DNA from: Thiodiazotropha sp040506975
Lineage (GTDB): Bacteria > Pseudomonadota > Gammaproteobacteria > Chromatiales > Chromatiaceae
Length of the DNA: 64,000 nt
NCBI GenBank assembly: GCA_965211775.1
Contig: OZ242974.1
Coordinates: 62,001-126,000 of the forward strand
Direction: 5' to 3'
The notes under the pieces were generated by a model. The model was given only the letters and a program-made list of their open reading frames with translations. It did not search any database and was not told the DNA's origin. Positions 16,600 through 24,685 of the stretch are shown here, piece after piece. Position 1 is the stretch's first letter. Each line of letters opens with the position of its first letter. A program made the translations under genes and the position numbers.

Positions 16600-17378
16600 A
16601 CGAAGCCTTGCAGCACTTCTTCGCAGTGATGATAGGCACGATTCTCGATGTCCTACCGATCGCCGGTATTCTGGTTGGCTTCCAGTTCCTGGTTTTGCGC
16701 CGGCCGATAAAAAATCCTAAAGAGGTCCTGTTTGGTTTTCTTCTGGTTCTGATTGGCCTGGTATTGTTCCTGGAGGGGTTGGATCTGGCCCTCTTCCCAC
16801 TGGGCGAGTTGATGGCGAATCAGCTCACCTCCCCTGAAATACTCAATATTTCCCCCACGGCTGGTACCGTTCAATGGCATCACTACTTCTGGGTCTATCT
16901 GTTTGCGGCCAGCATCGGCTTCTCCACCACCATTGCAGAACCCTCCCTGATTGCTGTCGCCATCAAGGCGAATCAAGTCTCTGCAGGCGCCATCAGTCAG
17001 TGGGGATTGCGCATTGCGGTCGCCATCGGCGTTGCGGTCGGCATCTCCTTGGGTTGCTACCGGATTATTTCCGGCACACCTTTACACTGGTACATCATGG
17101 CGGGTTATGTGGTGGTGATTGTGCAGACAGTCTATGCCCCCCGTTCGATCATTGCCCTGGCTTACGATTCCGGAGGGGTAACCACTTCCACTGTCACGGT
17201 TCCACTGGTTGCGGCTCTTGGACTTGGACTATCGAGTAATATACCGGGACGCAATCCTGTGATGGACGGTTTTGGCCTCATCGCCTTTGCCAGCCTTTTT
17301 CCGATCATGTCAGTCATGGCCTACGCTCAGCTGAGTGAATGGCGTTCGAAAAAAAAGACAGATGATACAACGAGGTAA
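16596..17378 (+). CDS. DUF1538 membrane protein, second subunit
   Basis: 260 residues. It has the same block order as its neighbour: VLPIAGILVGFQFLVLRRPI, VLFLEGLDLALFPLGELMA, ASIGFSTTIAEPSLIAVAIKA, AYDSGGVTTSTVTVPLVAAL and GRNPVMDGFGLIAFASLFPIM. It is slightly longer because of an insertion before the third block (LTSPEILNISPTAGTVQWHH) and has a basic, polar C-terminal tail (EWRSKKKTDDTTR) that could contact the PII-like protein. The start codon lies inside the last codons of the first subunit, which implies translational coupling and a 1:1 complex. The substrate is unknown. Confidence 0.9.
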   Translation: MNEALQHFFAVMIGTILDVLPIAGILVGFQFLVLRRPIKNPKEVLFGFLLVLIGLVLFLEGLDLALFPLGELMANQLTSPEILNISPTAGTVQWHHYFWVYLFAASIGFSTTIAEPSLIAVAIKANQVSAGAISQWGLRIAVAIGVAVGISLGCYRIISGTPLHWYIMAGYVVVIVQTVYAPRSIIALAYDSGGVTTSTVTVPLVAALGLGLSSNIPGRNPVMDGFGLIAFASLFPIMSVMAYAQLSEWRSKKKTDDTTR

Positions 17379-17383
17379 ATCTC

Positions 17384-17734
17384 ATGCACTTCAAACTCAT
17401 CATCGCCTTGGTAGAAGACACTACAACCGAAAAGGTTCTTGAGGCTGCCCGGTCCGCGGGAGCCACAGGCTCCACAGTCATCAATCATGCGCGTGGCGAG
17501 GGTGTCAACCAGTCAAAGACATTTCTCGGTTTGACCCTTGATACTCAACGGGATGTATTGCTGCTGCTTGTAGAAGAGCATCTCAGTCGTACCATTCTGG
17601 AGACTATATCCAAAGCCGGCCAGTTTGATGAAGAATCGGGAAACGGCATCGCCTTCCAACTAGACATCGAAGATGCGGTCGGCGTCAGCCACCAGATCCA
17701 GACACTCACACAAGTTATCGAGGAGGAGTTATGA
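17384..17734 (+). CDS. PII-like regulatory protein associated with DUF1538
   Basis: 116 residues, typical PII size, with GAGG upstream. The ferredoxin-like PII core is visible as FKLIIALVEDTTTEKVLEAARSAGATGSTVINHARGEG, but the T-loop segment (VNQSKTFLGLTLDTQRDVLLLLVEE) lacks the tyrosine that is uridylylated in GlnB/GlnK. The C-terminal part (GNGIAFQLDIEDAVGVSHQIQTL) also departs from the canonical nucleotide-binding loops. It begins five bases after the second DUF1538 gene and overlaps the CBS gene by four bases. By analogy with GlnK-AmtB it probably docks on the DUF1538 membrane complex (inference). Confidence 0.85.
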   Translation: MHFKLIIALVEDTTTEKVLEAARSAGATGSTVINHARGEGVNQSKTFLGLTLDTQRDVLLLLVEEHLSRTILETISKAGQFDEESGNGIAFQLDIEDAVGVSHQIQTLTQVIEEEL

Positions 17735-18144
17735 GCGATCGACAACTCATCAGGGTTCGGGATGTCATGAAAACCAACTTTGACATGGTCGATGGGATGG
17801 ATACCGTACAAATGGCACTTGAACGCATGATCCATGTGGAGACCAAATCGTTGATCGTCAAAAAACGCAATGACGACGACGAGTATGGATTGGTGATGCT
17901 TGCCGATATTGCCCGCCAGGTACTGGCCAAGGACCGGGCGCCGGAGCGGGTCAATATTTATGAAATCATGACCAAGCCTGCATTGACCGTCTCCTCAAGT
18001 ATGGACATTCGCTATTGTGCGAGAATCTTCAGCCGTTTTGATCTTTCCAGGGCGCCTGTCGTGGACAACCGCAAAATCGTGGGTATCGTCAGCTATACCG
18101 ATATGGTATTGAAAGGGCTCAAAACCAAATCGGAACCGAATTGA
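17731..18144 (+). CDS. Tandem CBS-domain protein
   Basis: 137 residues, nearly all used by two CBS motifs: VRDVMKTNFDMVDGMDTVQMALERM with GLVMLADIARQVLAKD, and IYEIMTKPALTVSSSMDIRYCARIFSRFDLSRAPVVDNRKIVGIVSYTDMV. CBS pairs bind adenosine nucleotides and report energy state. With its four-base overlaps to the PII-like gene before and ampD after, it belongs to the same transcript. A role as a second nucleotide sensor for the DUF1538 complex is inference. Confidence 0.93.
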   Translation: MSDRQLIRVRDVMKTNFDMVDGMDTVQMALERMIHVETKSLIVKKRNDDDEYGLVMLADIARQVLAKDRAPERVNIYEIMTKPALTVSSSMDIRYCARIFSRFDLSRAPVVDNRKIVGIVSYTDMVLKGLKTKSEPN

Positions 18145-18695
18145 TCCAATCTGAAGACATTCTACTGGGTTGCGCGGAGTTTCACCCATCGGAAAACATG
18201 GATGACCGACCTGCGGCAACCGAGGTCGACCTGCTTGTCATTCACAGTATCAGCCTGCCTCCCGGCGAGTTCGGAGGGGGCTGGATCGATGATCTGTTCA
18301 TGAGCAGACTCGATGGTACGGCAGACCCATATTTCGCCGAGATCAAAGCACTCAAGGTCTCTTGTCACCTATTCATCCAGCGCACAGGTAAAATAACGCA
18401 ATATGTCCCCTTGAACCGGCGGGCGTGGCATGCCGGGGACTCCCATTATTGCGGTCGAAGCTGCTGCAATGATTTCTCCATCGGCATCGAACTTGAGGGC
18501 TCGGACGAGATACCCTTCACAGATGATCAATACCGGGCCCTGCAGCAAGTCACCAGAGAAGTCATGCACTACTATCCTGCGATCACCCGCGATCGAATAA
18601 CAAGCCATGCCGCCATTGCGCCGGGGCGTAAAACAGACCCGGGGCCGATGTTCGACTGGCTACGCTATTTAGACTCGATATCAGCACCGGAGTGA
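18141..18695 (+). CDS. ampD: 1,6-anhydro-N-acetylmuramyl-L-alanine amidase
   Basis: 184 residues, the usual AmpD length. It cleaves the stem peptide from anhydromuropeptides in the cytoplasm during peptidoglycan recycling. Zinc-binding and catalytic regions are LLVIHSISLPPGEFGG, RRAWHAGDSHYCGRSCCNDFSIGIELEG and SHAAIAPGRKTDPGPMFDW. Start is TTG at 18141, overlapping the CBS gene stop in TTGA. The expected partner ampE lies about 2.8 kb downstream; two insertion sequences now separate them. Without the insertions the gap would be about 220 bp. Confidence 0.95.
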   Translation: MIQSEDILLGCAEFHPSENMDDRPAATEVDLLVIHSISLPPGEFGGGWIDDLFMSRLDGTADPYFAEIKALKVSCHLFIQRTGKITQYVPLNRRAWHAGDSHYCGRSCCNDFSIGIELEGSDEIPFTDDQYRALQQVTREVMHYYPAITRDRITSHAAIAPGRKTDPGPMFDWLRYLDSISAPE

Positions 18696-18718
18696 CTCTC
18701 CCTGCCGCCATAGAATTA

Positions 18719-19747
18719 CCTGATTACCCCTAAACCTCAGCCATTCTCAAGAGGCGATATGGCATAGGTGGAGTGCGAAGAGCGGCAAAAAGCAATCGTT
18801 CAATCATGGCGGGTAAATCGAAACGGCGGTTAAACCGATATTCGAACTCAGCAAGATAACGCGACACATGTTTATCTCGAATCGCATGAAAAGTACCCAA
18901 CAGACTGTTTTTGACATTACCCAACATCGTGTTTACCCATTTGAAGCACGAATACTGGACACTTTGGCGCCCACCACCCGTCACCATGGGGTTATGATGG
19001 CAATCAGCGGTTGTCACGCCACTAAAGCACCAAAGCCCATCGGTAAAGACTTCGCTGCCAGGCATCAAGCAGGAGCGGGCGTAGCGGGCGATTTCACGTT
19101 TGCGGAAGCCCCTTACACGACGCAGTTGAATTTTCATGGGCCTGCCGTCCCGCGTCGTCTCAACAGCAGCTACGAAAGGGATTTTGTTGCGCGACCCACG
19201 ACCACGCTTACCGGCTTGCTCGCCTCCGAGATAAGCATCATCCAATTCGATGCGACCGGCCAGTTTTTTTCCACGCTCACGTTCCATCATCACCTGCATC
19301 AACTTATGCTTGAGTCGCCAGGCCGTATTGTAGTTCACCCCGATTTCGCGGGAAAGTTGCAGCGCCGAGATACTTTTCTTGCGTTGGGTCAACAGATAGA
19401 TCGCAAGAAACCACGTTCTCAGCGGCAGCTTGGTGCCATGGAAGATGCTGCCGGCGGTCAGGGAAGTCTGATGATGGCACTTGTGACATTGATATATCTG
19501 ACGCTTTTTGAGTTCACAGCCTGTTGTGTTGCCGCACTCAGGGCAGACATAGCCCGTCGGCCAGCGCAAATCATACAATGCCTGTCGACACTGATCCTCG
19601 GTCCCATATTGTTCCAGAAAATCGTGCAAACCAAGACCTTTTTGAAATTGAATAGTATTTCTCGGCATGATGAAATCCTCTTTTATTCAGTAGGTTCCAT
19701 TATGCTTGCACCACAGGCTCAATAGCTGAGCCTCATGAGTAATCAGG
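18719..19747 (-). mobile_element. IS1595-family (ISXO2-like) element, copy 1
   Basis: 1029 bp. Ends are CCTGATTACCCCTAAAC at 18719 and, inverted, CCTGATTACTCATGAGG at 19747. They are flanked by an exact 8-bp target duplication TAGAATTA at 18711-18718 and 19748-19755. Inserted 15 bp after the ampD stop. A second copy with the same length and an identical transposase is at 57312-58340, so movement was recent. Confidence 0.95.
18730..19668 (-). CDS. IS1595-family transposase
   Basis: 312 residues. An N-terminal zinc ribbon (C42, C45, C61, C64) is followed by a helix-turn-helix (ALQLSREIGVNYNTAWRLKHKL) and the ISXO2-type catalytic domain, with the first aspartates in IELDDAYLGGEQ and another in VFTDGLWCF. 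The sequence RKKSISALQL and the C-terminal HVSRYLAEFEYRFNRR are typical of the family. The frame is intact and its translation is identical to that of the copy at 57323-58261. Confidence 0.96.
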   Translation of the reverse strand: MPRNTIQFQKGLGLHDFLEQYGTEDQCRQALYDLRWPTGYVCPECGNTTGCELKKRQIYQCHKCHHQTSLTAGSIFHGTKLPLRTWFLAIYLLTQRKKSISALQLSREIGVNYNTAWRLKHKLMQVMMERERGKKLAGRIELDDAYLGGEQAGKRGRGSRNKIPFVAAVETTRDGRPMKIQLRRVRGFRKREIARYARSCLMPGSEVFTDGLWCFSGVTTADCHHNPMVTGGGRQSVQYSCFKWVNTMLGNVKNSLLGTFHAIRDKHVSRYLAEFEYRFNRRFDLPAMIERLLFAALRTPPMPYRLLRMAEV

Positions 19748-19829
19748 TAGAATTAAGAACCCTGCATCCGAGGAAGATCCAACCGCTGCCTGGTGATGGT
19801 GATGTTTGCTTCGCAGGGCATCTCCCTAG

Positions 19830-21397
19830 CCCGCATGTTTCATCCGTTTTTAAATTTAGCCGGTGATATGGCCAAGCTTGGATGGTTTGCCCTCACTGGG
19901 AACCAAACCTCTATCAAGCCCTGATTTTCCACCCTCCGGGCAGACTCCCCCTTACCCCCATTGTTGATCAACGTGCCGGGGCAGCACTCTGCCGGGCTAT
20001 CCCGGCTTGAGTCGTGCCGCCACCTGGAAAAACAGCGCCTGATAGGGATAGGTGCTGGAGAGCAGGAAGCGGATCCGTCGCGTGTTGCGAATGATGACCG
20101 CCCCGATCTTGAACAGTTTGAGCCGGATCGTGGTCATCTGTGCACGCGCCAGTTCCGTGCCCTTCAGCGCGAGGCGCCGGATGGCCTCCATCAGCACATA
20201 GGCCAGACTGGACAGCAGTAGACGAAACTGATTGGCCCACCAGTAATGCGCGCTGGTGCGATCGGCGAACAGCCCCAGTTGCTGCTCCTTGATTCGGTTC
20301 TCCATGTCACCACGGGCGCAGTAGAGGTCATCGTAAAGGCGCTGTTTGTCGCCGGCCAGGTTGGTGACGATGAAGCGTGGATTTGGCCCCTTGTCGGTGA
20401 CCTCCAGTTTGGCGATCACCTTGCGACGCGTCTTCCAGGTGCTGGCGGCATAGTGAAACTGAAAGAATTCCCGCATCTTCATGCCGGTTCGCTTCGCCAG
20501 TTCCTCAACCCACTGCATGGGCTCACGGATACACCGCAGCAAGGCGTCATTCTTGGCGATGCCCACGATATAGCCCACAGCGTTGCGCTCGCACCAGCTG
20601 AGCATGTGGTGACGGCAAAAGCCGCTATCGCCCCGAAAGATGATACGCACTTCAGGCCAAGCCCGGCGCAGGCGTCTGACCAACAGCGCCAGAATCGCCC
20701 AGGCATGCTTGGGCGCATCGATCCGGCTGGGCCGCAGATAACTCACCAGCAGTTGATCGCCACAAAAGACATACAGGGGCAGGAAGCAGTAGTGATCGTA
20801 GTAGCCGTGAAAGAAGCGGCCTTCCTGGCGGCCATGCACCGGATCATCCGTGGCGTCGAAATCCAGGATCAGCTCATCGGGTGGTGCATCATATGAGGCA
20901 ATGAACTGCTCGAGCAGTAGGTTGTGGACATCAACGGCAACCCGGCGATCGACCCGGTTCTCCAGCCGACAAAGTGTCGACTGGCTGCCCAGTACCTCCT
21001 CGCGTTCGATCGAGCTCTGTAGGGCCGGGTCGGTGCGTAGTGTCTGATGGTCGTTCAGATCTTCATAACCCAGGCAGAGCCCATAGACTCGCTGGCGCAA
21101 CAGGCTCAACTGGCTGTGTTCAATATAGCGGGGATCTCGCGGGTCGGGGATGACCGCATCAACCGCCTCGAGCAATCCCAGACGCCTGTCGATCTCACGC
21201 AGCAGCAACACGCCGCCGTCCGAGGTGATATCGCCACCGGAAAACTCGGCTTGAACCTTACGGCGTTTTAGGGCTGGAAAATCAAAGGCAGTCTGGGTAC
21301 AGTTTGTCACAGGCAAAATCCTTTCGATTACAGTGTAAGCGACTGAATTATATCGAAGTATCAGGATTTTGCCTTTTTAATGCGTGAAATATTGGGG
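19830..21397 (-). mobile_element. IS1380-family insertion sequence, copy 2 (intact)
   Basis: 1568 bp, oriented on the minus strand. The left end CCCCAATATTTCACGC is at 21397 and the right end (CCCGCATGTTTCATCC on the plus strand) at 19830; CTAG repeats at 19826-19829 and 21398-21401 are the target duplication. It matches the outer element at 8227-11346 apart from the 12-bp deletion there and a few substitutions. It lies between the IS1595 copy and ampE. Confidence 0.95.
19997..21310 (-). CDS. IS1380-family transposase (intact copy)
   Basis: 437 residues from GTG 21310 (AAAGGA eight bases upstream; TTG at 21316 is also in frame). It contains the full segment PDPRDPRYIEHSQ that is shortened in copy 1, with the same catalytic motifs DFDATDD, RGDSGFC and ENRIKEQQLG. 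One residue differs from copy 1 elsewhere (LLVRRLRRAW here, LLVKRLRRAW there). About 167 bp of non-coding tail separate its stop from the element's right end. Confidence 0.95.
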   Translation of the reverse strand: MTNCTQTAFDFPALKRRKVQAEFSGGDITSDGGVLLLREIDRRLGLLEAVDAVIPDPRDPRYIEHSQLSLLRQRVYGLCLGYEDLNDHQTLRTDPALQSSIEREEVLGSQSTLCRLENRVDRRVAVDVHNLLLEQFIASYDAPPDELILDFDATDDPVHGRQEGRFFHGYYDHYCFLPLYVFCGDQLLVSYLRPSRIDAPKHAWAILALLVRRLRRAWPEVRIIFRGDSGFCRHHMLSWCERNAVGYIVGIAKNDALLRCIREPMQWVEELAKRTGMKMREFFQFHYAASTWKTRRKVIAKLEVTDKGPNPRFIVTNLAGDKQRLYDDLYCARGDMENRIKEQQLGLFADRTSAHYWWANQFRLLLSSLAYVLMEAIRRLALKGTELARAQMTTIRLKLFKIGAVIIRNTRRIRFLLSSTYPYQALFFQVAARLKPG

Positions 21398-21524
21398 CTA
21401 GCGAGGCATAACATCGATAAGGGAGCCAGCCTGTAAGGGTTGAATCCTATACAAAGTTGCATAACATGCCTCAAACCTCAGGATATGTATTGAAACTTGT
21501 CTTCGATTACCTGACACTTGCCCG

Positions 21525-22412
21525 ATGACTCTGACGATCATTCTAATCTGCCTGATAGCAGAACGTTTTCTACTCGATTACGGCGAGTTGCGTGACAATG
21601 GCTGGTTCACTACCTATTGCCAGTGGTTTGAGCGGCACCAGCTACCCCAGCGGATGATGCAGGGTGTCATCGGGGTACTGCTGTTGATACTGCCACCCGT
21701 GTTTGCGCTGTCAATATTGCAACACCTGTTTGAAGATGCCCTATTCGGATTGCTCTGGTTCGCACTCTCGGTGGCAATTCTGCTCTACTGTCTGGGCCCC
21801 AATGACCTGGACTCGCAAGTCAACCGCTATATCGAGGCCGTCGATAGTGACGAGGATAACGAAATCAGGGCCACTGCCGCCGCCCTTATCAAGGATGAAC
21901 CGCCAACCAGCGAACCGGCCCGCTCTCAAGCCGTGGCCGAAGGCGTGCTGGCCCAGGCAAACCAAAGGCTGTTTTCGGTACTCTTTTGGTTCATTCTCTT
22001 GGGTCCAATCGGCTCGATGACCTATCGCATCGCCACCTGGCTGCCGACAATGGAGCAGGCCAATCAAGATCCCGACTTCCACCTCAACAGCAAACAGTTG
22101 GTCACAATCCTTGATTGGATACCTGCCCGGTTAACCGCTTTCTGTTACGCCATCGCGGGCAGTTTCGAGGATGCCCTTTACGGCTGGCGCAGTTACCACG
22201 AAAACCGATTCAGCGAATTCGCCGACAGCAACAGCGGGACCTTGATCTGTACCGGCGGCGGCGCCATGCGGCTCTCGACGCTGATCAACGAAGCGAATGA
22301 GGGGGTGCAATCCTTCAGCTTTCTTGCAAAGGCCGCAATGGCCCTCGTCTGGCGATCGCTTGTCGCCTATCTGGTGATAGTCGCGCTTCTCACATTCAGT
22401 GGACTGGTTTAG
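21525..22412 (+). CDS. ampE: AmpE-family inner membrane protein
   Basis: 295 residues. Family features are the N-terminal MTLTIILICLIAERFLLDYGELRDNGWF, the DRS-like cytoplasmic stretch YCLGPNDLDSQVNRYIEAV, LFSVLFWFILLGPIGSMTYR and a C-terminal membrane helix. AmpE is an integral membrane protein linked to AmpD and beta-lactamase regulation; its biochemical role is not settled. The start abuts a region containing an inverted repeat GAGGCAT (21403-21409) and ATGCCTC (21476-21482). Because of the two insertions upstream it can hardly be transcribed with ampD any longer. The histidine phosphatase follows with no gap. Confidence 0.93.
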   Translation: MTLTIILICLIAERFLLDYGELRDNGWFTTYCQWFERHQLPQRMMQGVIGVLLLILPPVFALSILQHLFEDALFGLLWFALSVAILLYCLGPNDLDSQVNRYIEAVDSDEDNEIRATAAALIKDEPPTSEPARSQAVAEGVLAQANQRLFSVLFWFILLGPIGSMTYRIATWLPTMEQANQDPDFHLNSKQLVTILDWIPARLTAFCYAIAGSFEDALYGWRSYHENRFSEFADSNSGTLICTGGGAMRLSTLINEANEGVQSFSFLAKAAMALVWRSLVAYLVIVALLTFSGLV

Positions 22413-23015
22413 GTGGCTGACAGGGTCACCAGGATCGATCTGATGCGCCATGGAGAACCTGTCGGTGGGAGGCGCTATCGCGGACAGATTGATGATCCCT
22501 TGAGTGACCGTGGATGGGAACAGATGTGGCAAGCCGTTTCAGGCGGACGCCCCTGGCAGGCGATTGTCAGTTCACCCCTGCGTCGTTGCAGCGAATTCGC
22601 CACCGCCCTGGGACGCGAACTCAAGATAACCGTAGAACTTGATGAACGGCTGAAAGAGGTTGGATTCGGCGACTGGGAAGGTCAAACGGGTGACCAGCTT
22701 CGCATGCGTGACCAGGCAATCCTGTCACGCTTTTACCACGACCCTATTCAAAACCGGCCCCAACAGGCCGAGGATTTGAATCACTTTAATCAACGGGTCC
22801 TTGACGCCTACAGCAACGCCTGTGAGCGTTTTCTGGGCCAGCATCTGCTGCTTGTGGCCCATGCGGGCGTGATTCGTTCGATTATCAACCATACCCTTCA
22901 AGCCCCCCTCAATTCCATGTACCGGCTTTCCATCGCCACCGCCAGCCTTACGCGTATCAGGTTAGACAGCGAGCGCCCCCCCACGCTGATCTTTATGGGC
23001 AGGTCCCGTCTTTAA
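22413..23015 (+). CDS. Histidine phosphatase family protein
   Basis: 200 residues. The phospho-histidine motif is LMRHGEPVGGRR, followed by DDPLSDRGWEQM, IVSSPLRRCSEFA, the acid region ERLKEVGFGDWEG and the second histidine in LLVAHAGVIRSIIN. This is the layout of the phosphoglycerate-mutase-like phosphatases; CobC (alpha-ribazole phosphatase) is the closest functional type by motif, but there is no cobalamin gene nearby. GTG start directly follows the ampE stop, so the two are co-translated. Confidence 0.9.
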   Translation: MADRVTRIDLMRHGEPVGGRRYRGQIDDPLSDRGWEQMWQAVSGGRPWQAIVSSPLRRCSEFATALGRELKITVELDERLKEVGFGDWEGQTGDQLRMRDQAILSRFYHDPIQNRPQQAEDLNHFNQRVLDAYSNACERFLGQHLLLVAHAGVIRSIINHTLQAPLNSMYRLSIATASLTRIRLDSERPPTLIFMGRSRL

Positions 23016-23047
23016 TTACGAACTAATGTGACCTGATTCACGCCTTT

Positions 23048-23080
23048 TTTAAGCTTATCTTAAGCTAACTCAGTTATACA
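23048..23080 (+). promoter_or_regulatory. PmrA/QseB-box-like direct repeat with a -10 element, upstream of a 27-codon gene
   Basis: TTTAAG (23048-23053), five bases, CTTAAG (23059-23064) fits the published PmrA/BasR half-site pattern HTTAAK-N5-HTTAAK. A -10-like TATACA follows at 23075-23080. An inverted repeat CAGTTAT (23071-23077) / ATAACTG (23091-23097) overlaps the likely start of transcription. The regulator that would bind is not identified here. Confidence 0.5.
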
Positions 23081-23161
23081 TCACATAAAAATAACTGTAT
23101 CTGATCTATGGTTGGCGTATCCGGCTCAGTGCAGTTCAAACATAATAAGAGGAGAAATCAA

Positions 23162-23245
23162 ATGACATGGTTACTACTCGCGTCACTGACTGTCGTTGTC
23201 GTATCCGTGTTAACGATGAAGTCTATAGAGTTTCCTGATCGATAG
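23162..23245 (+). CDS. 27-residue single-pass membrane peptide
   Basis: ATG at 23162 is preceded by AGAGGAGA, one of the best ribosome sites in this part of the window. The 27 codons encode a short start, a hydrophobic helix (LLLASLTVVVVSVLT) and a polar tail (MKSIEFPDR), ending at TAG 23245. The size and topology are those of small inner-membrane regulators such as PmrR, MgrB or CydX, but no sequence family is recognised. The promoter upstream carries a PmrA-box-like repeat. It stands alone between the phosphatase gene and the convergent methyltransferase gene. Coding status rests on the ribosome site and the composition of the peptide. Confidence 0.55.
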   Translation: MTWLLLASLTVVVVSVLTMKSIEFPDR

Positions 23246-23270
23246 ACTTTATCTATAACTCTGGTCGTCA

Positions 23271-23300
23271 TGTGACCCGTTCGGGAAAGACCGGGTCACA
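23271..23300. terminator. Hairpin between convergent genes
   Basis: TGTGACCC (23271-23278) pairs perfectly with GGGTCACA (23293-23300). It lies 25 bp after the small peptide gene and includes the stop of the methyltransferase gene coming from the other side. There is no T-run in either direction, so it may act as a bidirectional transcript end or stabilising hairpin. Confidence 0.4.
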
Positions 23301-23853
23301 CCGGAGACTGATGCTGGCGCACATACTCGTACATAACGATAGATGCCGCCACCGAGACATTCAGACTCTCCACCTGCCCGAATTGAGGAATGGACAGCGA
23401 CAGGATATCCGGGTAGTCCTCCTCGTTGAAGCTATGACCCCACTCTTCATGGCCCAGAACAAAGGCAATCCTGCTATCCATACTGAAATTGGTTAGTAGG
23501 CGCTTACACCCTCCTTCCAGCTTTACAATCCGGTATCCACGTTTAGTAAGTTCCCGATAACTTTGATCAAAGCTGTCGAAAAAGCGCGCCGGTACCTTTT
23601 TAAATGCCCCCTTCCCGGGCGCAGGATCAAAAGGGCCGATATTTACCAAGTGAACTTCGTGTGCGCCAAAAGCCTCGGCACTGCGAAAGATCTTCGCCAC
23701 GTTGAATCCAGCCTTCATATGATCGAGCACGACGATAAATTCATGCACGCCGGATTTAGCCAACTGGTTTCTCTGAAGCTGCTTGGTATACCGCAGCATT
23801 GCCTGATCCCGCTCGACTCTGCGTTCTTTTTTGCTTTTTCTCTCTCTGATCAT
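23296..23853 (-). CDS. TrmH/SpoU-family RNA methyltransferase
   Basis: 185 residues. After a basic N-terminus (MIRERKSKKERRVERD) the SPOUT motifs are clear: motif 1 in LDHMKAGFNVAKIFRSAEAFG, motif 2 in IAFVLGHEEWGHS and motif 3 in LSIPQFGQVESLNVSVAASI. These enzymes 2'-O-methylate tRNA or rRNA ribose using S-adenosylmethionine bound in a trefoil knot; the target nucleotide cannot be read from sequence. The longer frame to 24123 was rejected, since its first 90 residues have no family similarity and overlap the promoter and start of the cytochrome gene on the other strand. Confidence 0.9.
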   Translation of the reverse strand: MIRERKSKKERRVERDQAMLRYTKQLQRNQLAKSGVHEFIVVLDHMKAGFNVAKIFRSAEAFGAHEVHLVNIGPFDPAPGKGAFKKVPARFFDSFDQSYRELTKRGYRIVKLEGGCKRLLTNFSMDSRIAFVLGHEEWGHSFNEEDYPDILSLSIPQFGQVESLNVSVAASIVMYEYVRQHQSPV

Positions 23854-24007
23854 AATAAATCCGGGTGGTGGTAGATTTGACAACAGCCTACCGGAACACA
23901 TCCGATCGGCACAAAGACCATGACAATTGTCGAGGCTATTCTCGTTCCGTTGTTGGATTATGCATGCTGTAATACCACCATGAAAGTGAGTAAGCGGGTG
24001 ATTGAAT

Positions 24008-24670
24008 ATGCAGGTAAATAACGTCAGCCGGGTCCAGGTCTGGAGCAGTAGACTCAGACTCAGCCACTGGACTCTTGGGCTCTCCTGCATCGGTTTGCTG
24101 ATCACCGGTTGGCTCATGAACAATACACCCCTGATGGCACAAAGCGCTGCCGAGATTCACTTTATGCTCAGCGGCCTGTTTCTGCCGGCACTGCTGTTGA
24201 GAATTTACCTGCTCCTATTCGGTAAGGGCAGCGAACACCTCACCTCCTGTGAACCGGACCTGCATCGTTTGTCGCAAGCATGGTTAGTGTTGAAGTTTTA
24301 TTTAACTCTCGGTAAATCACCCTTACCCAAATGGTACAGCCACAACCCGCTTTGGGGACCTGTCTACCTGGCACTCCACTTTTTTACTCTTTTGATTGCT
24401 GCCAGCGGTCTGTTTCTACTCAAGGGTATCTCGATGATTGGCGGGTTGAGTCTCAACGATCTGCATCACTTGAGTTACCAGGTGATAGCAACTTTTACCC
24501 TGCTCCACATCATTGCGGTTTTCAGCCATGACCTTGCCGGCAAGGGTTCGGACATTTCTGGCATGATTAATGGGCAGCGTATCTTTGAAACAGATACCCC
24601 CCGGCGTGACGACCACAATGAAACCCAGCGCATTGCACTTGAGGAACTGATGAAAAGTTTGAAACGCTGA
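24008..24670 (+). CDS. Cytochrome b561-type membrane protein
   Basis: 220 residues, four membrane helices. Histidines suited to bind two b hemes lie in LRLSHWTLGLSCIGLLITGW (helix 1), AAEIHFMLSGLFLPALLLR (helix 2), LALHFFTLLIAASGLFLL (helix 3) and TFTLLHIIAVFSHDL (helix 4). This is the Ni-Fe hydrogenase/formate dehydrogenase-type cytochrome b fold that passes electrons between a periplasmic partner and quinone. No partner dehydrogenase or c-type cytochrome is adjacent. ATG at 24008 is preferred to TTG at 24002. Confidence 0.88.
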   Translation: MQVNNVSRVQVWSSRLRLSHWTLGLSCIGLLITGWLMNNTPLMAQSAAEIHFMLSGLFLPALLLRIYLLLFGKGSEHLTSCEPDLHRLSQAWLVLKFYLTLGKSPLPKWYSHNPLWGPVYLALHFFTLLIAASGLFLLKGISMIGGLSLNDLHHLSYQVIATFTLLHIIAVFSHDLAGKGSDISGMINGQRIFETDTPRRDDHNETQRIALEELMKSLKR

Positions 24671-24685
24671 CCTTGCTCCGGTTTC

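Noticed and set aside
18868..19725. Plus-strand 285-codon frame inside the IS1595 element, repeated at 57461-58318
   Set aside because: Antisense to the transposase; present twice only because the element is present twice.
23854..24123. N-terminal extension of the TrmH/SpoU methyltransferase
   Set aside because: The 90 extra residues have no family resemblance and overlap the cytochrome b gene start on the opposite strand.
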